DNA of 64,000 nucleotides from UBA3102 sp964413055 (lineage in GTDB: Bacteria; Bacillota; Desulfotomaculia; Desulfotomaculales; Pelotomaculaceae): positions 62,001 to 126,000 of the forward strand of contig CAYPRB010000001.1 of the NCBI GenBank assembly GCA_964413055.1, written 5' to 3'. This document shows positions 1 to 8,038 of the stretch, in pieces (the first letter of the stretch is position 1; the number at the start of each line of letters is the position of its first letter). The notes below the pieces were generated by a model that saw nothing but the letters and a program-made list of their open reading frames with translations, did not search any database and was not told where the DNA came from. Made by a program: the position numbers and the translations under genes.

Positions 1-831
1 AACGACGGCAGTCAGGACCAGGGAAACAAGCAGGTAAAGCACCGTGGCTACCAGCAGCGAGGCAATAATACCGATGGGGAGGTCCCGGCGCGGATTTTTA
101 ACTTCTTCCGCTGCCGTGGATACCGCATCAAAACCGATGTAGGCAAAAAACACGATCGCTGCGCCGTGCATGATTCCCGGCACGCCGAAAGGCAGAAAGG
201 GCTGCCAGTTGGCCGGGTCGATGTGCCGCACGCCGGCGGCGATGAACAGGATGATGGCGGCGAGTTTGGCCGCGACGATGTATTTATTGGCGGTGGAGCT
301 GTGTTGGGTGCCGATGATAATCAGGGCCGTAATCGCCAGTACAATGAACGCCGCCGGCAGGTTAACGATCCCGCCGGACAGGGGGGACGTAGTAAGCGCT
401 GTCGGCAGCGATATGCCAGCGGACTGTAACAGGTCAACAAAATAAGAACTCCATCCGATGGCCACTGCCCCCGAGGCGACCAGGTATTCCAGGGCCAGAT
501 TCCAACCCACCAGCCAGGCCAGCATTTCCCCCATGGATACGTAGGTATAGGTATAAGCACTGCCGGCTACCGGTACCGCGGTAGCCATTTCTGCATAGAT
601 AAAGGCGGCCATCCCGCTGGCGATACCTGCCAGCACAAAGGAAAGCACTACCGCCGGTCCCGCGTAATTGGCCGCGGCCACTCCGGTGAGAACGAAAATG
701 CCGGTGCCGATAATGGCGCCGACCCCCAGGTTGGTAAGGTCCAGCGCGTCAAGGGTGCGTGGCATACGGTGGCTGTGCCGGTCCTTGGCCGCCAATAACT
801 GATCGATCGGTTTAATACGCCAGTTAGTCAC
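1..831 (-). CDS. APC-family amino acid permease (3' end cut by window edge)
   Basis: Integral membrane amino acid:cation symporter of the APC superfamily, cationic-amino-acid-transporter/YfnA type. Only the first 277 codons lie in the window. Translation from GTG at 831 gives a short cytoplasmic N-terminus (TNWRIKPID), then the family signature LTNLGVGAIIGTGIFVLTG in the first membrane helix at about residues 30-50, followed by successive hydrophobic helices including AGSAYTYTY and the FFAYIGFDAVSTAAEEVKNP block around residue 240. The start is chosen because AAGGAGTG lies 5 nt upstream. Amino-acid transport is known for the family; the actual substrate cannot be read from sequence. The remaining helices lie outside the window. 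It stands just downstream of the trehalose operon on the same strand, separated from it by a terminator. Confidence 0.88.
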   Translation of the reverse strand, partial: MTNWRIKPIDQLLAAKDRHSHRMPRTLDALDLTNLGVGAIIGTGIFVLTGVAAANYAGPAVVLSFVLAGIASGMAAFIYAEMATAVPVAGSAYTYTYVSMGEMLAWLVGWNLALEYLVASGAVAIGWSSYFVDLLQSAGISLPTALTTSPLSGGIVNLPAAFIVLAITALIIIGTQHSSTANKYIVAAKLAAIILFIAAGVRHIDPANWQPFLPFGVPGIMHGAAIVFFAYIGFDAVSTAAEEVKNPRRDLPIGIIASLLVATVLYLLVSLVLTAVV

Positions 832-874
832 AACAACACTCCTTCCATTGCTTTCCAAATAGGAACTGCTTCCC

Positions 875-926
875 AAAAAAGAACCGGTACCCTTTGTTAA
901 ATATTTTTTAAAAGGTAACAGTTCTT
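875..926 (-). terminator. Rho-independent terminator of the trehalose operon
   Basis: On the minus strand, just past the treY stop, imperfect arms 910-926 and 879-895 pair over about 17 positions with a few mismatches. They are followed by six T residues (minus strand). This would end the malQ-treZ-GH57-treY transcript before the permease gene. Confidence 0.6.
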
Positions 927-939
927 GTTCGGGAATAAT

Positions 940-3732
940 TTACAGGCTGGTGAGCAGGGCGACCGGGAAGTTTTGGAAAACACTGGTGAGCGGTAGGACC
1001 CGGTTTGCGGCGGTGACGGTTTCTCCCGTTAAGATGCAGCGCCAGCGGCCGGGTGCGTTCTGCGGCAAAATCAAGGTACTCTCTGCCCAGACCGGTTTTT
1101 TCGGCACCAGGTTGCAGAACGGCAATTCACTGCCGGCGGGACGCGGTGTTCCGGCGACCAGACAAAGCCGCGCCACCAGGCGGGGAACCGCTACCAGGAC
1201 CCAGGACTCCCCCCGGTGCCGGGTAAAGGCACAGACATGTTCCCGCGTTTCTCCCACGGCATCCAGGGGAAGGTATTCCCCGGCGGCAAACAATACCCGG
1301 TGTTCCCGGCGGAAATTGAGCGCTTTATAAGTGAGATAAAGTTTTATCCGCCCGTCCGGCCAGTGCGTCAAGAGATTTTTTACCAGTGCCGGCAGTCCGT
1401 CGGCCTCTGCCGCTTTTTTCAGTCCGGCCAGTATGCCGGCGCGCTGCCGGAAATCAACCGGTCGCCGGTTGTCGGGATCGACCAGGCTGAAATTCCAGAG
1501 TTCGGTTCCCTGGTAGAAATCGGGCACCCCCGGGGAGGTGATTTTGAGCAGTACCTGGGACAGCGAGTTTAAGGCCCCGTATCCGGCGACCTCCCTCTGA
1601 AAGGTGGTGAAGTCCCTTAGAAATACGTTTTCGTCTGTCGGCTCTAAAATATAATTTGTGAAATGCTGCAGGGCGTTTTCGTAAGCGGCGTCGGGACCGA
1701 GCCAACCGGTATGGGTTTTGGCCTCCCGGACCGCTTTGAGCAGATAAGCCCAAAAACGTTCCCTGAAAGCGGGCACCTCCTCTGCGCGCAGTGGCCAGGC
1801 GCCCACCAGCGTTTGATAAATAAAATATTCCAGGTTGGCGCCGGGTACCGGACTGTTACTGACAGCCCGTTTTTTATTATGGTTCCAGCGGCGCCACTGC
1901 TCCACTTTCTGTGCCCAGGCGCCGGGGATTTCCGAAAGTACGTTGATGCGCGCCCGGACGTCCTCGCTGCGTTTGGTGTCGTGGGTGGATGCAGCGCTGA
2001 TACCGTGGGGATTGAGTGCCTGCCGGGAGCGGTTCCGGCGGTGAAACTCTTCCGGTGTCAGTCCCGGGGAGGCGGGATTGCCGCCCACCTCGTTCAAGGA
2101 AATCAGCCGGTGGTAAAGGTAGAGCGCGGTATCCTCGAAGCCCTTGGCCATGACCGGGCCGGAAAACTGTTGCCAGCGCATGACCAGGTTCAGCCAGGCC
2201 CGGCGTTGTTTTTCCGGCAGGTAACCGGGAAATTCCAGCAGCAGCACCCGGCGCAGGAAGTCGCAGGCCGGGCGGCAGCCGGGATTTCTTTGTCCGGCTG
2301 CGGCGGCGGCGCGCGTGATATAAGCGCGGTCCGCTTCCGCCACCGTATAGTCGCGGATATAGGTCCGGTAGACCTCGAGGCAGGAGGTGATTTCGGTCAA
2401 CGCCGTTTCCAGTTCGCGCAGGGTGAGATCGCGTCCGTGACGGTCTTCCGCCGCCTGGCGCCCCAGCCGGCGCGCCAGGCGGCGCATGTCGCCGGTAAAA
2501 AGCTCTTGCAGGACTTTCTTTTTCTGCGTGTAAACTACGGTGGCAAAATCTTGCTCTGTTCCGGTGAGGCTGCCGTAAAACCGGTCCAGCTCCCGGATGC
2601 CCCGTTCGTCCACGAAGAGGCCGTTTAAATCATTCATAAAATCGTAACCCGTGGTCCCGTGGACCGGCCAGGCAGCCGGCAGTGTTTCACCTTCCCCGAG
2701 GATTTTTTCCGCCACCACGTAAAAGTCCGGTTCGTCCTCCCGTTCCGCCCCGGGCAGGTTTTCCCTGAGCCGGCACAGGTATTCCTGCGGGTCGTGCAGG
2801 CCGTCAATGTGGTCGACCCGCAGCCCGGTGACCTGTCCCGCCCGGACCAGCCGGAAAATAAGGTGGTGGCAGGCCGTAAAAACCTCCTCCCGTTCCATGC
2901 GCAGCGACACCAGGTCGCTGACCGCGAAGAAGCGCCGGTAGTTGATTTCTTCGTGCGCCGCACGCCAGTAGGCCGGCCGGTAGGCCTGCTGCGCCAGGAG
3001 CCGGTCGAGCCGGTTGAAGCTCCGCGGGTCGCCCGGATTCCCGTTAAGACCTGCTAATTTTTGCTCCACGCGGGCTTTTAGTTCAGGCGAGGCATTATAC
3101 CGGCGCCAAAAATCTGTCCAGGCCCGCCGGAAAAAGGTGGCGGAGTTTTTCAGACCGCCGGTATTCCCCAGGCAGTACGCCAGCAGCCATCCCGACGCGG
3201 CGGGGCTGAGCGGCAGGCGCTGCTCGCGGTAACGCACCCAAAAACCGTCTGCTTCCGGGGTCAGGCTGAACTCGCGGTTTTCCAGGACTTTACCGTAACG
3301 TTCGCCCAGGACCGGCAGCAGAACCTTTCCAGCCAGACCCGGCCGTTCGGGTTCCCAGTCGATATCGAAAAAATCGGCGTAAGCCGACTCCGGCCCGTGG
3401 CGGAGAACGTCCCGCCACCACGGGTTTTCGCTGCTCGCGGACATGTGGTTGGGCACTATGTCCAGCAGGAGGCCCATGTTATTTTGTTGTAAATCCCGGG
3501 CAAGAGCGGCAAAATCCTCCTCACCCCCGAGTTCCGGGTTTAGCCGGGTTGGGTCGGTGATGTCGTAACCGTGTGCGCTCCCCCGCCTGGCCTTAAACAG
3601 GGGGGAGGCGTAGAGACCGGTGACCCCCAGCTCGCGCAGGTACGGCACCAGCGACCGGGCCTCCGCGAAGCGCAGGTGCTCCCGGTGGAATTGCAGCCGG
3701 TAGGTGGCGGACGGGATGGCCGGGGCGGTCAT
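940..3732 (-). CDS. treY: Malto-oligosyltrehalose synthase (TreY)
   Basis: GH13 enzyme of about 930 aa that converts the reducing-end alpha-1,4 bond of a maltooligosaccharide into alpha,alpha-1,1, giving maltooligosyltrehalose; cytoplasmic. Family hallmarks visible are the N-terminal SATYRLQFHREHLRF, GYDITDPTRLNPELGG, the catalytic-region block GLRVDHIDGLHDP, ASTHDTKRSEDVRARI and GVPDFYQGTELWN. The start is set at ATG 3732 although the frame is open a further 18 codons. GGAGGG sits 7 nt upstream of that ATG, and the ATG overlaps the stop of the upstream GH57 gene by one base (TAATG), a classic translational-coupling junction. It is the last gene of the operon. Length is usual for TreY. Function is well supported by family knowledge; the substrate would be supplied by the neighbouring glucanotransferase. 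Confidence 0.94.
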   Translation of the reverse strand: MTAPAIPSATYRLQFHREHLRFAEARSLVPYLRELGVTGLYASPLFKARRGSAHGYDITDPTRLNPELGGEEDFAALARDLQQNNMGLLLDIVPNHMSASSENPWWRDVLRHGPESAYADFFDIDWEPERPGLAGKVLLPVLGERYGKVLENREFSLTPEADGFWVRYREQRLPLSPAASGWLLAYCLGNTGGLKNSATFFRRAWTDFWRRYNASPELKARVEQKLAGLNGNPGDPRSFNRLDRLLAQQAYRPAYWRAAHEEINYRRFFAVSDLVSLRMEREEVFTACHHLIFRLVRAGQVTGLRVDHIDGLHDPQEYLCRLRENLPGAEREDEPDFYVVAEKILGEGETLPAAWPVHGTTGYDFMNDLNGLFVDERGIRELDRFYGSLTGTEQDFATVVYTQKKKVLQELFTGDMRRLARRLGRQAAEDRHGRDLTLRELETALTEITSCLEVYRTYIRDYTVAEADRAYITRAAAAAGQRNPGCRPACDFLRRVLLLEFPGYLPEKQRRAWLNLVMRWQQFSGPVMAKGFEDTALYLYHRLISLNEVGGNPASPGLTPEEFHRRNRSRQALNPHGISAASTHDTKRSEDVRARINVLSEIPGAWAQKVEQWRRWNHNKKRAVSNSPVPGANLEYFIYQTLVGAWPLRAEEVPAFRERFWAYLLKAVREAKTHTGWLGPDAAYENALQHFTNYILEPTDENVFLRDFTTFQREVAGYGALNSLSQVLLKITSPGVPDFYQGTELWNFSLVDPDNRRPVDFRQRAGILAGLKKAAEADGLPALVKNLLTHWPDGRIKLYLTYKALNFRREHRVLFAAGEYLPLDAVGETREHVCAFTRHRGESWVLVAVPRLVARLCLVAGTPRPAGSELPFCNLVPKKPVWAESTLILPQNAPGRWRCILTGETVTAANRVLPLTSVFQNFPVALLTSL

Positions 3733-6164
3733 TAAAAATCCCTCCGTACCTGGAGTTTTTCTCCCAGGGAATGGAAACGGTCGCACCAGGCTTGGGCTTC
3801 TTCATCCCCCTCCCCGGCTTTTTCCCGGACGTCCGGGTAGACCGCGCGCAGCAGCCGGTAATAGGTATTTTGCACTTTCCACAAGTCCACCTCGAACGGC
3901 AGCGACCGGACCAGGCCGGCGACCTCGTCCAGGTGTTCGATTAGACCGTGGTCCATGGGTTCGGCGCGCAGTTCCTCACCCAACCGTTCCAGGGTGAGAC
4001 CGATGATATACCCCAGGCTGGCCCCGTCCAGCGGCACACTTGATTCTTCGGCTTCGCCCAGCAGGGCCCTGATGTATTCCAGGTCCAGCAGGTCGCGCAT
4101 AAACGCGCGGCGCAGTTTGCTGTTGATCACGAACTCGGCGGCGGAAAAAAGCGTTTTGGGTTGCGGGATATGTAAATCCTTCAAGAACCGGATCAAACCC
4201 ACGTGGCGGTCGTAAATGCGGCGGTAATCCGACGCCACTTCGGACAGCGTGGTGTTGAGAATCTGGTCCAGCACCATGCGCTGTTTGTCCCGGAAAAGCT
4301 CTTTCAGCGAGTAGGTGGTGTTGCCGAAATGCTGGTCCAGGAGCCGGATGACCCCGGGAAATTCGGCCCGGTCGAAGGTACCGGTTATTTCCCGCACCAT
4401 TTTTTCATGAGTCTGGTCGTCCTGGTACAGACGGATGCCGGCGGTGGTATTATGATTACCGAAATTGACCACCGCGTAGCTTAAATCCGCTGCTTCCCGT
4501 GTGATCATGGAGGTGACCAGGGCGCGCCCGACCGCCAGCTTGGCCTCGCCCGCCAGGCGGTTTTCATGGTTTTTCCGGGTAACTTCGTAGCAGTAGATCC
4601 TTGATTGCTCGCCGTAGTTGTCGAACAGCGAACAGATGGCGTAATGGGCGCCCACTTTGGGCAGGTCAACCATGGCCGGCTTGACAAATTTTTCGTAGAT
4701 CCGGGCGCCGTCGCGGTGTTCGGGAAGATTGCTTTTTGCTTCCGCGAGCATTTCCAGAAAGCGGGGTTCGGGCGAATCGTGGAACAGCTCATGGGCCAGC
4801 TGGATCACTCGCGCGGCGTACTTGATTACCTGTACCGTTTCGATGCCCGATATTTCGTCGAAAAACCAGCCGCAGCTGGTATACATCAACATGGCGTGCC
4901 GCTGTAGTTCCAGCAGTTTTAAAGCCGTGATTCCTTCCTCCCGGTTAAGTTGCCGCACGGCGTTCCGCGCCAGGAACCGGCACACGTTTTCTTCCGACCG
5001 GTCGTGGATTACCGCGATATAATCGTTGCGTGCGGCCCACGGGTCTTTAAAAAACCCGCGCCCCGTTTCTTCGTAGTTTTCTGCCGTGGTGTCCCGGAGC
5101 CAGTCCAGGGCGTTGCGCAGGGGGGCCCGCCACGCCTGATGCCAATCCCGGTGCATGCCGCTGTTGCAGCCGCAGTCTTCCCGCCACCGGTCCACCCCGT
5201 GGGCGCAGCTCCAGGCGGTGTTTTCTTTAATTTCTACTTCGTACGCCGGCGGGTGTTGTTCCAGGAACCAGGCGTAATTGGTAATTTTGGCCAGTTTATT
5301 GATTTCGATAAAATGCAGGGCATAGGCCAGCGCCATATCCCCGTGCCGGTGGTGGTGACCGTAGGTTTCACCGTCGGTAGCGATGTTGATGAAACGGCCG
5401 GCACCGTTTTCCTCAAATCCCCGGAGCAGTCTTTTGGCGAAACGTTCCCCGTTGGAAAGCAGCTTTTCAAAAGCAACCGCCCTGGAAATTTCGCCGTTAT
5501 AAAAGAAAATGGCGATCGTCCGGCCCGAAGACAGGTTAACCAGGTAGGGCATGGTGGAATCAATTCCTCCGGGTCCCACTTCATGCCACGCTTCATCTCC
5601 GTCGCCGATACGCCGGAAGCGCCGGGCCTGGTAGGGGGCCAGTACGGTAAAACGGATCCCCTGTTCCGCCATGATCTCCAACGTCTTTAAGTCCACAGCG
5701 GTTTCCGGCAGCCACATACCTTCCGGGAAGCGTTCGAACCGGTATTCGAAGTCCCTGATGCCCCAGATGACCTGGGTGTATTTGTCGCGGTCGCTGGCCA
5801 GGGGCATAATCATATGGTTGTAGGCCTGGGCAAAGGCCGAACCGTGTCCCGAATAGTTTTGCAGGCTTTCCCGGTCGGATTCGATGATCGCCCGGTAAAC
5901 TTCCGGCTCTTTCTTTTGCATCCAGGAAAGGAGCGTGGGGCCGAAATTGAAACTGATCCGGGCGTAATTATTAACGATTTTTTTAATCCAGCCATTACCG
6001 TCCAAAATGCGCGAAACGGTATTGGGTTCATAACACTCGGCGGTAATCCGGTTGTTCCAGTCGTGGTGGGGATATGACGAATCCTGGAGCTCAATGTCTT
6101 CCAGCCACGGGTTTTCCCGCGGCGGCTGGTAAAAATGACCGTGGATGCAGATGTGTCTTTCCAT
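3732..6164 (-). CDS. GH57 glycoside hydrolase with DUF3536
   Basis: 810-aa protein opening with HICIHGHFYQPPRENPW, the GH57 N-terminal block. At about residues 95-140 it has FERFPEGMWLPETAVD, where GH57 enzymes carry catalytic-barrel residues, and further on GRFINIATDGETYGHH, in which the Asp is the likely general acid. The long C-terminal half matches the DUF3536 region as I recall it. GH57 enzymes are alpha-amylases, branching enzymes or 4-alpha-glucanotransferases; the DUF3536 clade has no activity I can name. Lying between treZ and treY and coupled to both (TreZ stop 2 nt upstream, TreY start overlapping), it probably trims or rearranges alpha-glucan for the trehalose pathway; this is inference. 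The start ATG at 6164 has GAGGAGG 7 nt upstream. Confidence 0.9.
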   Translation of the reverse strand: MERHICIHGHFYQPPRENPWLEDIELQDSSYPHHDWNNRITAECYEPNTVSRILDGNGWIKKIVNNYARISFNFGPTLLSWMQKKEPEVYRAIIESDRESLQNYSGHGSAFAQAYNHMIMPLASDRDKYTQVIWGIRDFEYRFERFPEGMWLPETAVDLKTLEIMAEQGIRFTVLAPYQARRFRRIGDGDEAWHEVGPGGIDSTMPYLVNLSSGRTIAIFFYNGEISRAVAFEKLLSNGERFAKRLLRGFEENGAGRFINIATDGETYGHHHRHGDMALAYALHFIEINKLAKITNYAWFLEQHPPAYEVEIKENTAWSCAHGVDRWREDCGCNSGMHRDWHQAWRAPLRNALDWLRDTTAENYEETGRGFFKDPWAARNDYIAVIHDRSEENVCRFLARNAVRQLNREEGITALKLLELQRHAMLMYTSCGWFFDEISGIETVQVIKYAARVIQLAHELFHDSPEPRFLEMLAEAKSNLPEHRDGARIYEKFVKPAMVDLPKVGAHYAICSLFDNYGEQSRIYCYEVTRKNHENRLAGEAKLAVGRALVTSMITREAADLSYAVVNFGNHNTTAGIRLYQDDQTHEKMVREITGTFDRAEFPGVIRLLDQHFGNTTYSLKELFRDKQRMVLDQILNTTLSEVASDYRRIYDRHVGLIRFLKDLHIPQPKTLFSAAEFVINSKLRRAFMRDLLDLEYIRALLGEAEESSVPLDGASLGYIIGLTLERLGEELRAEPMDHGLIEHLDEVAGLVRSLPFEVDLWKVQNTYYRLLRAVYPDVREKAGEGDEEAQAWCDRFHSLGEKLQVRRDF

Positions 6165-6166
6165 GT

Positions 6167-8020
6167 TTATGCCTCCTCAATTCGCTCGAACAATACACAC
6201 GCTCTGGGCTCCAGAGTAATCCGGACGCCGCCTCCCGATTTAAGGCTGCCGGGCACCGTGCCGCCGCCTCCGAGCCAGTTTTTATCCGCGGCATCCAGGC
6301 GTTTGTGCCAACTGCCGGCCGGTAACGGCAGTTCCGCCGGACAGCTTTTGCGGCTGAACGAGAAAATAATGCCTACTTCACTGTCGCCGCTCCAACGCCG
6401 GACGAAAAGTACTTGTCCCCGCCCGCAGACGGTTGCTTCCAGACTTTTCCGGTTCAAGTCCGCCAGGGCCGGAATTTCCCGGCGCAGGTGGAGCAGCAGG
6501 CGGTAAAATTCATAAAGCACGCGGTGCTGCCCCTGCCGCCTCAGCCCGTGATTTAACCGTGAACGCAGAAAGGTGGTTTCGTCCTGCGGGTCGGGCAGTG
6601 TTCCCTCCCATTTGAAAGCGGCAAACTCTTCCTGCCGCCCCCGGCGTATTTTTTCCACCAGTTCCGGGTCGGAGTGGCTGGTAAAGTACTGGAAAGGCGC
6701 CGTTTCGCCGTATTCCTCGCCCATGAACAGCAGGGGGGTGAAGGGAGAGAGCAGCATCACCCCGGCGGCGAGTTTCAGCCCCTCAAAGGATAACATGGTG
6801 CTCAATCTGCGGCCGAAGGCCCGGTTGCCTACCTGATCGTGGTTTTGCGTGAAAACCACGAACTGAGAGGCGGTGCAGAGCAGCGGTAAACGGCCGTGAC
6901 GCCGGCGCCGGTAGGCGGAGTACTGCCCGGTGTAGACATAGCCTTCCCGGAAGGCCCGTGCCATATGCTCTAATTTAACAAAGTCCTGGTAGTACCCGCT
7001 TTCCTCTTTGGTCAGCAGCGCGTGCAGGGCGTGGTGAAAATCGTCGGTCCACTGGCCGTCAATACCGAAACCGCCGGCGGTCGCGGGCCGGATGATCCGG
7101 GGGTCGTTCAAGTCGCTTTCGGCAATTACGTAAATCCTGCGGCCCAGCTTTTCCGCCTGCCGGCGCACGGCAGAGGACAGCTCTTCCAGGAAAGGGTACG
7201 CCGATTTGTCCGTAATGGCATGCACGGCGTCCAGGCGCAGGCCGTCAATATGAAACTCCTGCAACCAGTAAAGTGCGTTGGCAATAAAAAAACGCCGTAC
7301 TTCATCGCTGCCGGGTCCGTCGAAGTTAACCGCGTCTCCCCACGGCGTGCGGTAGCGGCCGGTAAAATAGGGTCCGAAATAGCGCAGGTAGTTTCCTTCC
7401 GGCCCCAGGTGGTTGTAAACCACGTCGACAAATACGGCCAGCCCGCATTCATGGCAGGCGTTGACCAATTGCTTGAGGCCGTCCGGGCCGCCGTAAGTAT
7501 TTTGTACGGCAAAGGGAAAGACGCCGTCGTAGCCCCAGTTGCGGCTGCCGGGGAACTGGGCGACGGGCATCAGTTCCAGGGCGGTGATGCCCAGTTCCCG
7601 CAGGCGTTTCAAGTGGGGAATGACGGCGGTAAAGGTACCTTCCGGCGTATAAATGCCCACGTGCAGCTCGTAAAAGACCAGTTTGTGGCGCGCCGGTCCG
7701 AACCAGTAGCCGTCGGTCCAGGAAAAATCACCGGGTCCGGTTACCTGGGAGGGGCCGTGCACCCCTTCCGGCTGGTAGCGCGAGGCCGGGTCGGGGAGCT
7801 CTTTTTTTGCGTCGAGCACGTATTTATAAAGGCTTCCCGGTTCTACATCCGTCACTTCCCGCTGGTGGTAGCCCCCCTCCCCGCGTAGCAGCATTTCGGT
7901 GCGCTCCCGGGGGGTGGTGAGGTGTACCGCGACCTTTTCGGCGTGCGGGGCCCAAACGCGGAAAAAGCAGCGTCCGTCTCCCAGGTAGGTGGCACCGGGC
8001 AGTCTTAAGTTGCCGTTCAC
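6167..8020 (-). CDS. treZ: Malto-oligosyltrehalose trehalohydrolase (TreZ)
   Basis: 617-aa GH13 enzyme that releases free trehalose from maltooligosyltrehalose made by TreY. It has an N-terminal CBM48/E-set domain (GATYLGDGRCFFRVWAPHAE), then a GH13 barrel with GTFTAVIPHL, DVVYNHLGPEGN, the nucleophile region GLRLDAVHAI, the acid/base region around VIAESDLNDPR, and VVFTQNHDQVGNRAFG, which is characteristic of TreZ rather than of branching enzyme. The start is GTG at 8020 with AAGGAG 8 nt upstream; the next possible ATG would cut into the E-set domain. Spacing to the next gene is 2 nt, so it is in an operon with the GH57 and treY genes. Length fits the family (550-620 aa). Confidence 0.93.
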   Translation of the reverse strand: MNGNLRLPGATYLGDGRCFFRVWAPHAEKVAVHLTTPRERTEMLLRGEGGYHQREVTDVEPGSLYKYVLDAKKELPDPASRYQPEGVHGPSQVTGPGDFSWTDGYWFGPARHKLVFYELHVGIYTPEGTFTAVIPHLKRLRELGITALELMPVAQFPGSRNWGYDGVFPFAVQNTYGGPDGLKQLVNACHECGLAVFVDVVYNHLGPEGNYLRYFGPYFTGRYRTPWGDAVNFDGPGSDEVRRFFIANALYWLQEFHIDGLRLDAVHAITDKSAYPFLEELSSAVRRQAEKLGRRIYVIAESDLNDPRIIRPATAGGFGIDGQWTDDFHHALHALLTKEESGYYQDFVKLEHMARAFREGYVYTGQYSAYRRRRHGRLPLLCTASQFVVFTQNHDQVGNRAFGRRLSTMLSFEGLKLAAGVMLLSPFTPLLFMGEEYGETAPFQYFTSHSDPELVEKIRRGRQEEFAAFKWEGTLPDPQDETTFLRSRLNHGLRRQGQHRVLYEFYRLLLHLRREIPALADLNRKSLEATVCGRGQVLFVRRWSGDSEVGIIFSFSRKSCPAELPLPAGSWHKRLDAADKNWLGGGGTVPGSLKSGGGVRITLEPRACVLFERIEEA

Positions 8021-8038
8021 GTGATCAGCTCCTTGTTT

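Noticed and set aside
1663..2628. 321-codon plus-strand frame opposite treY (and similar ones at 4950-5690 and 7022-7888)
   Set aside because: GC-rich coding sequence commonly leaves open antisense frames; no motifs or ribosome sites.
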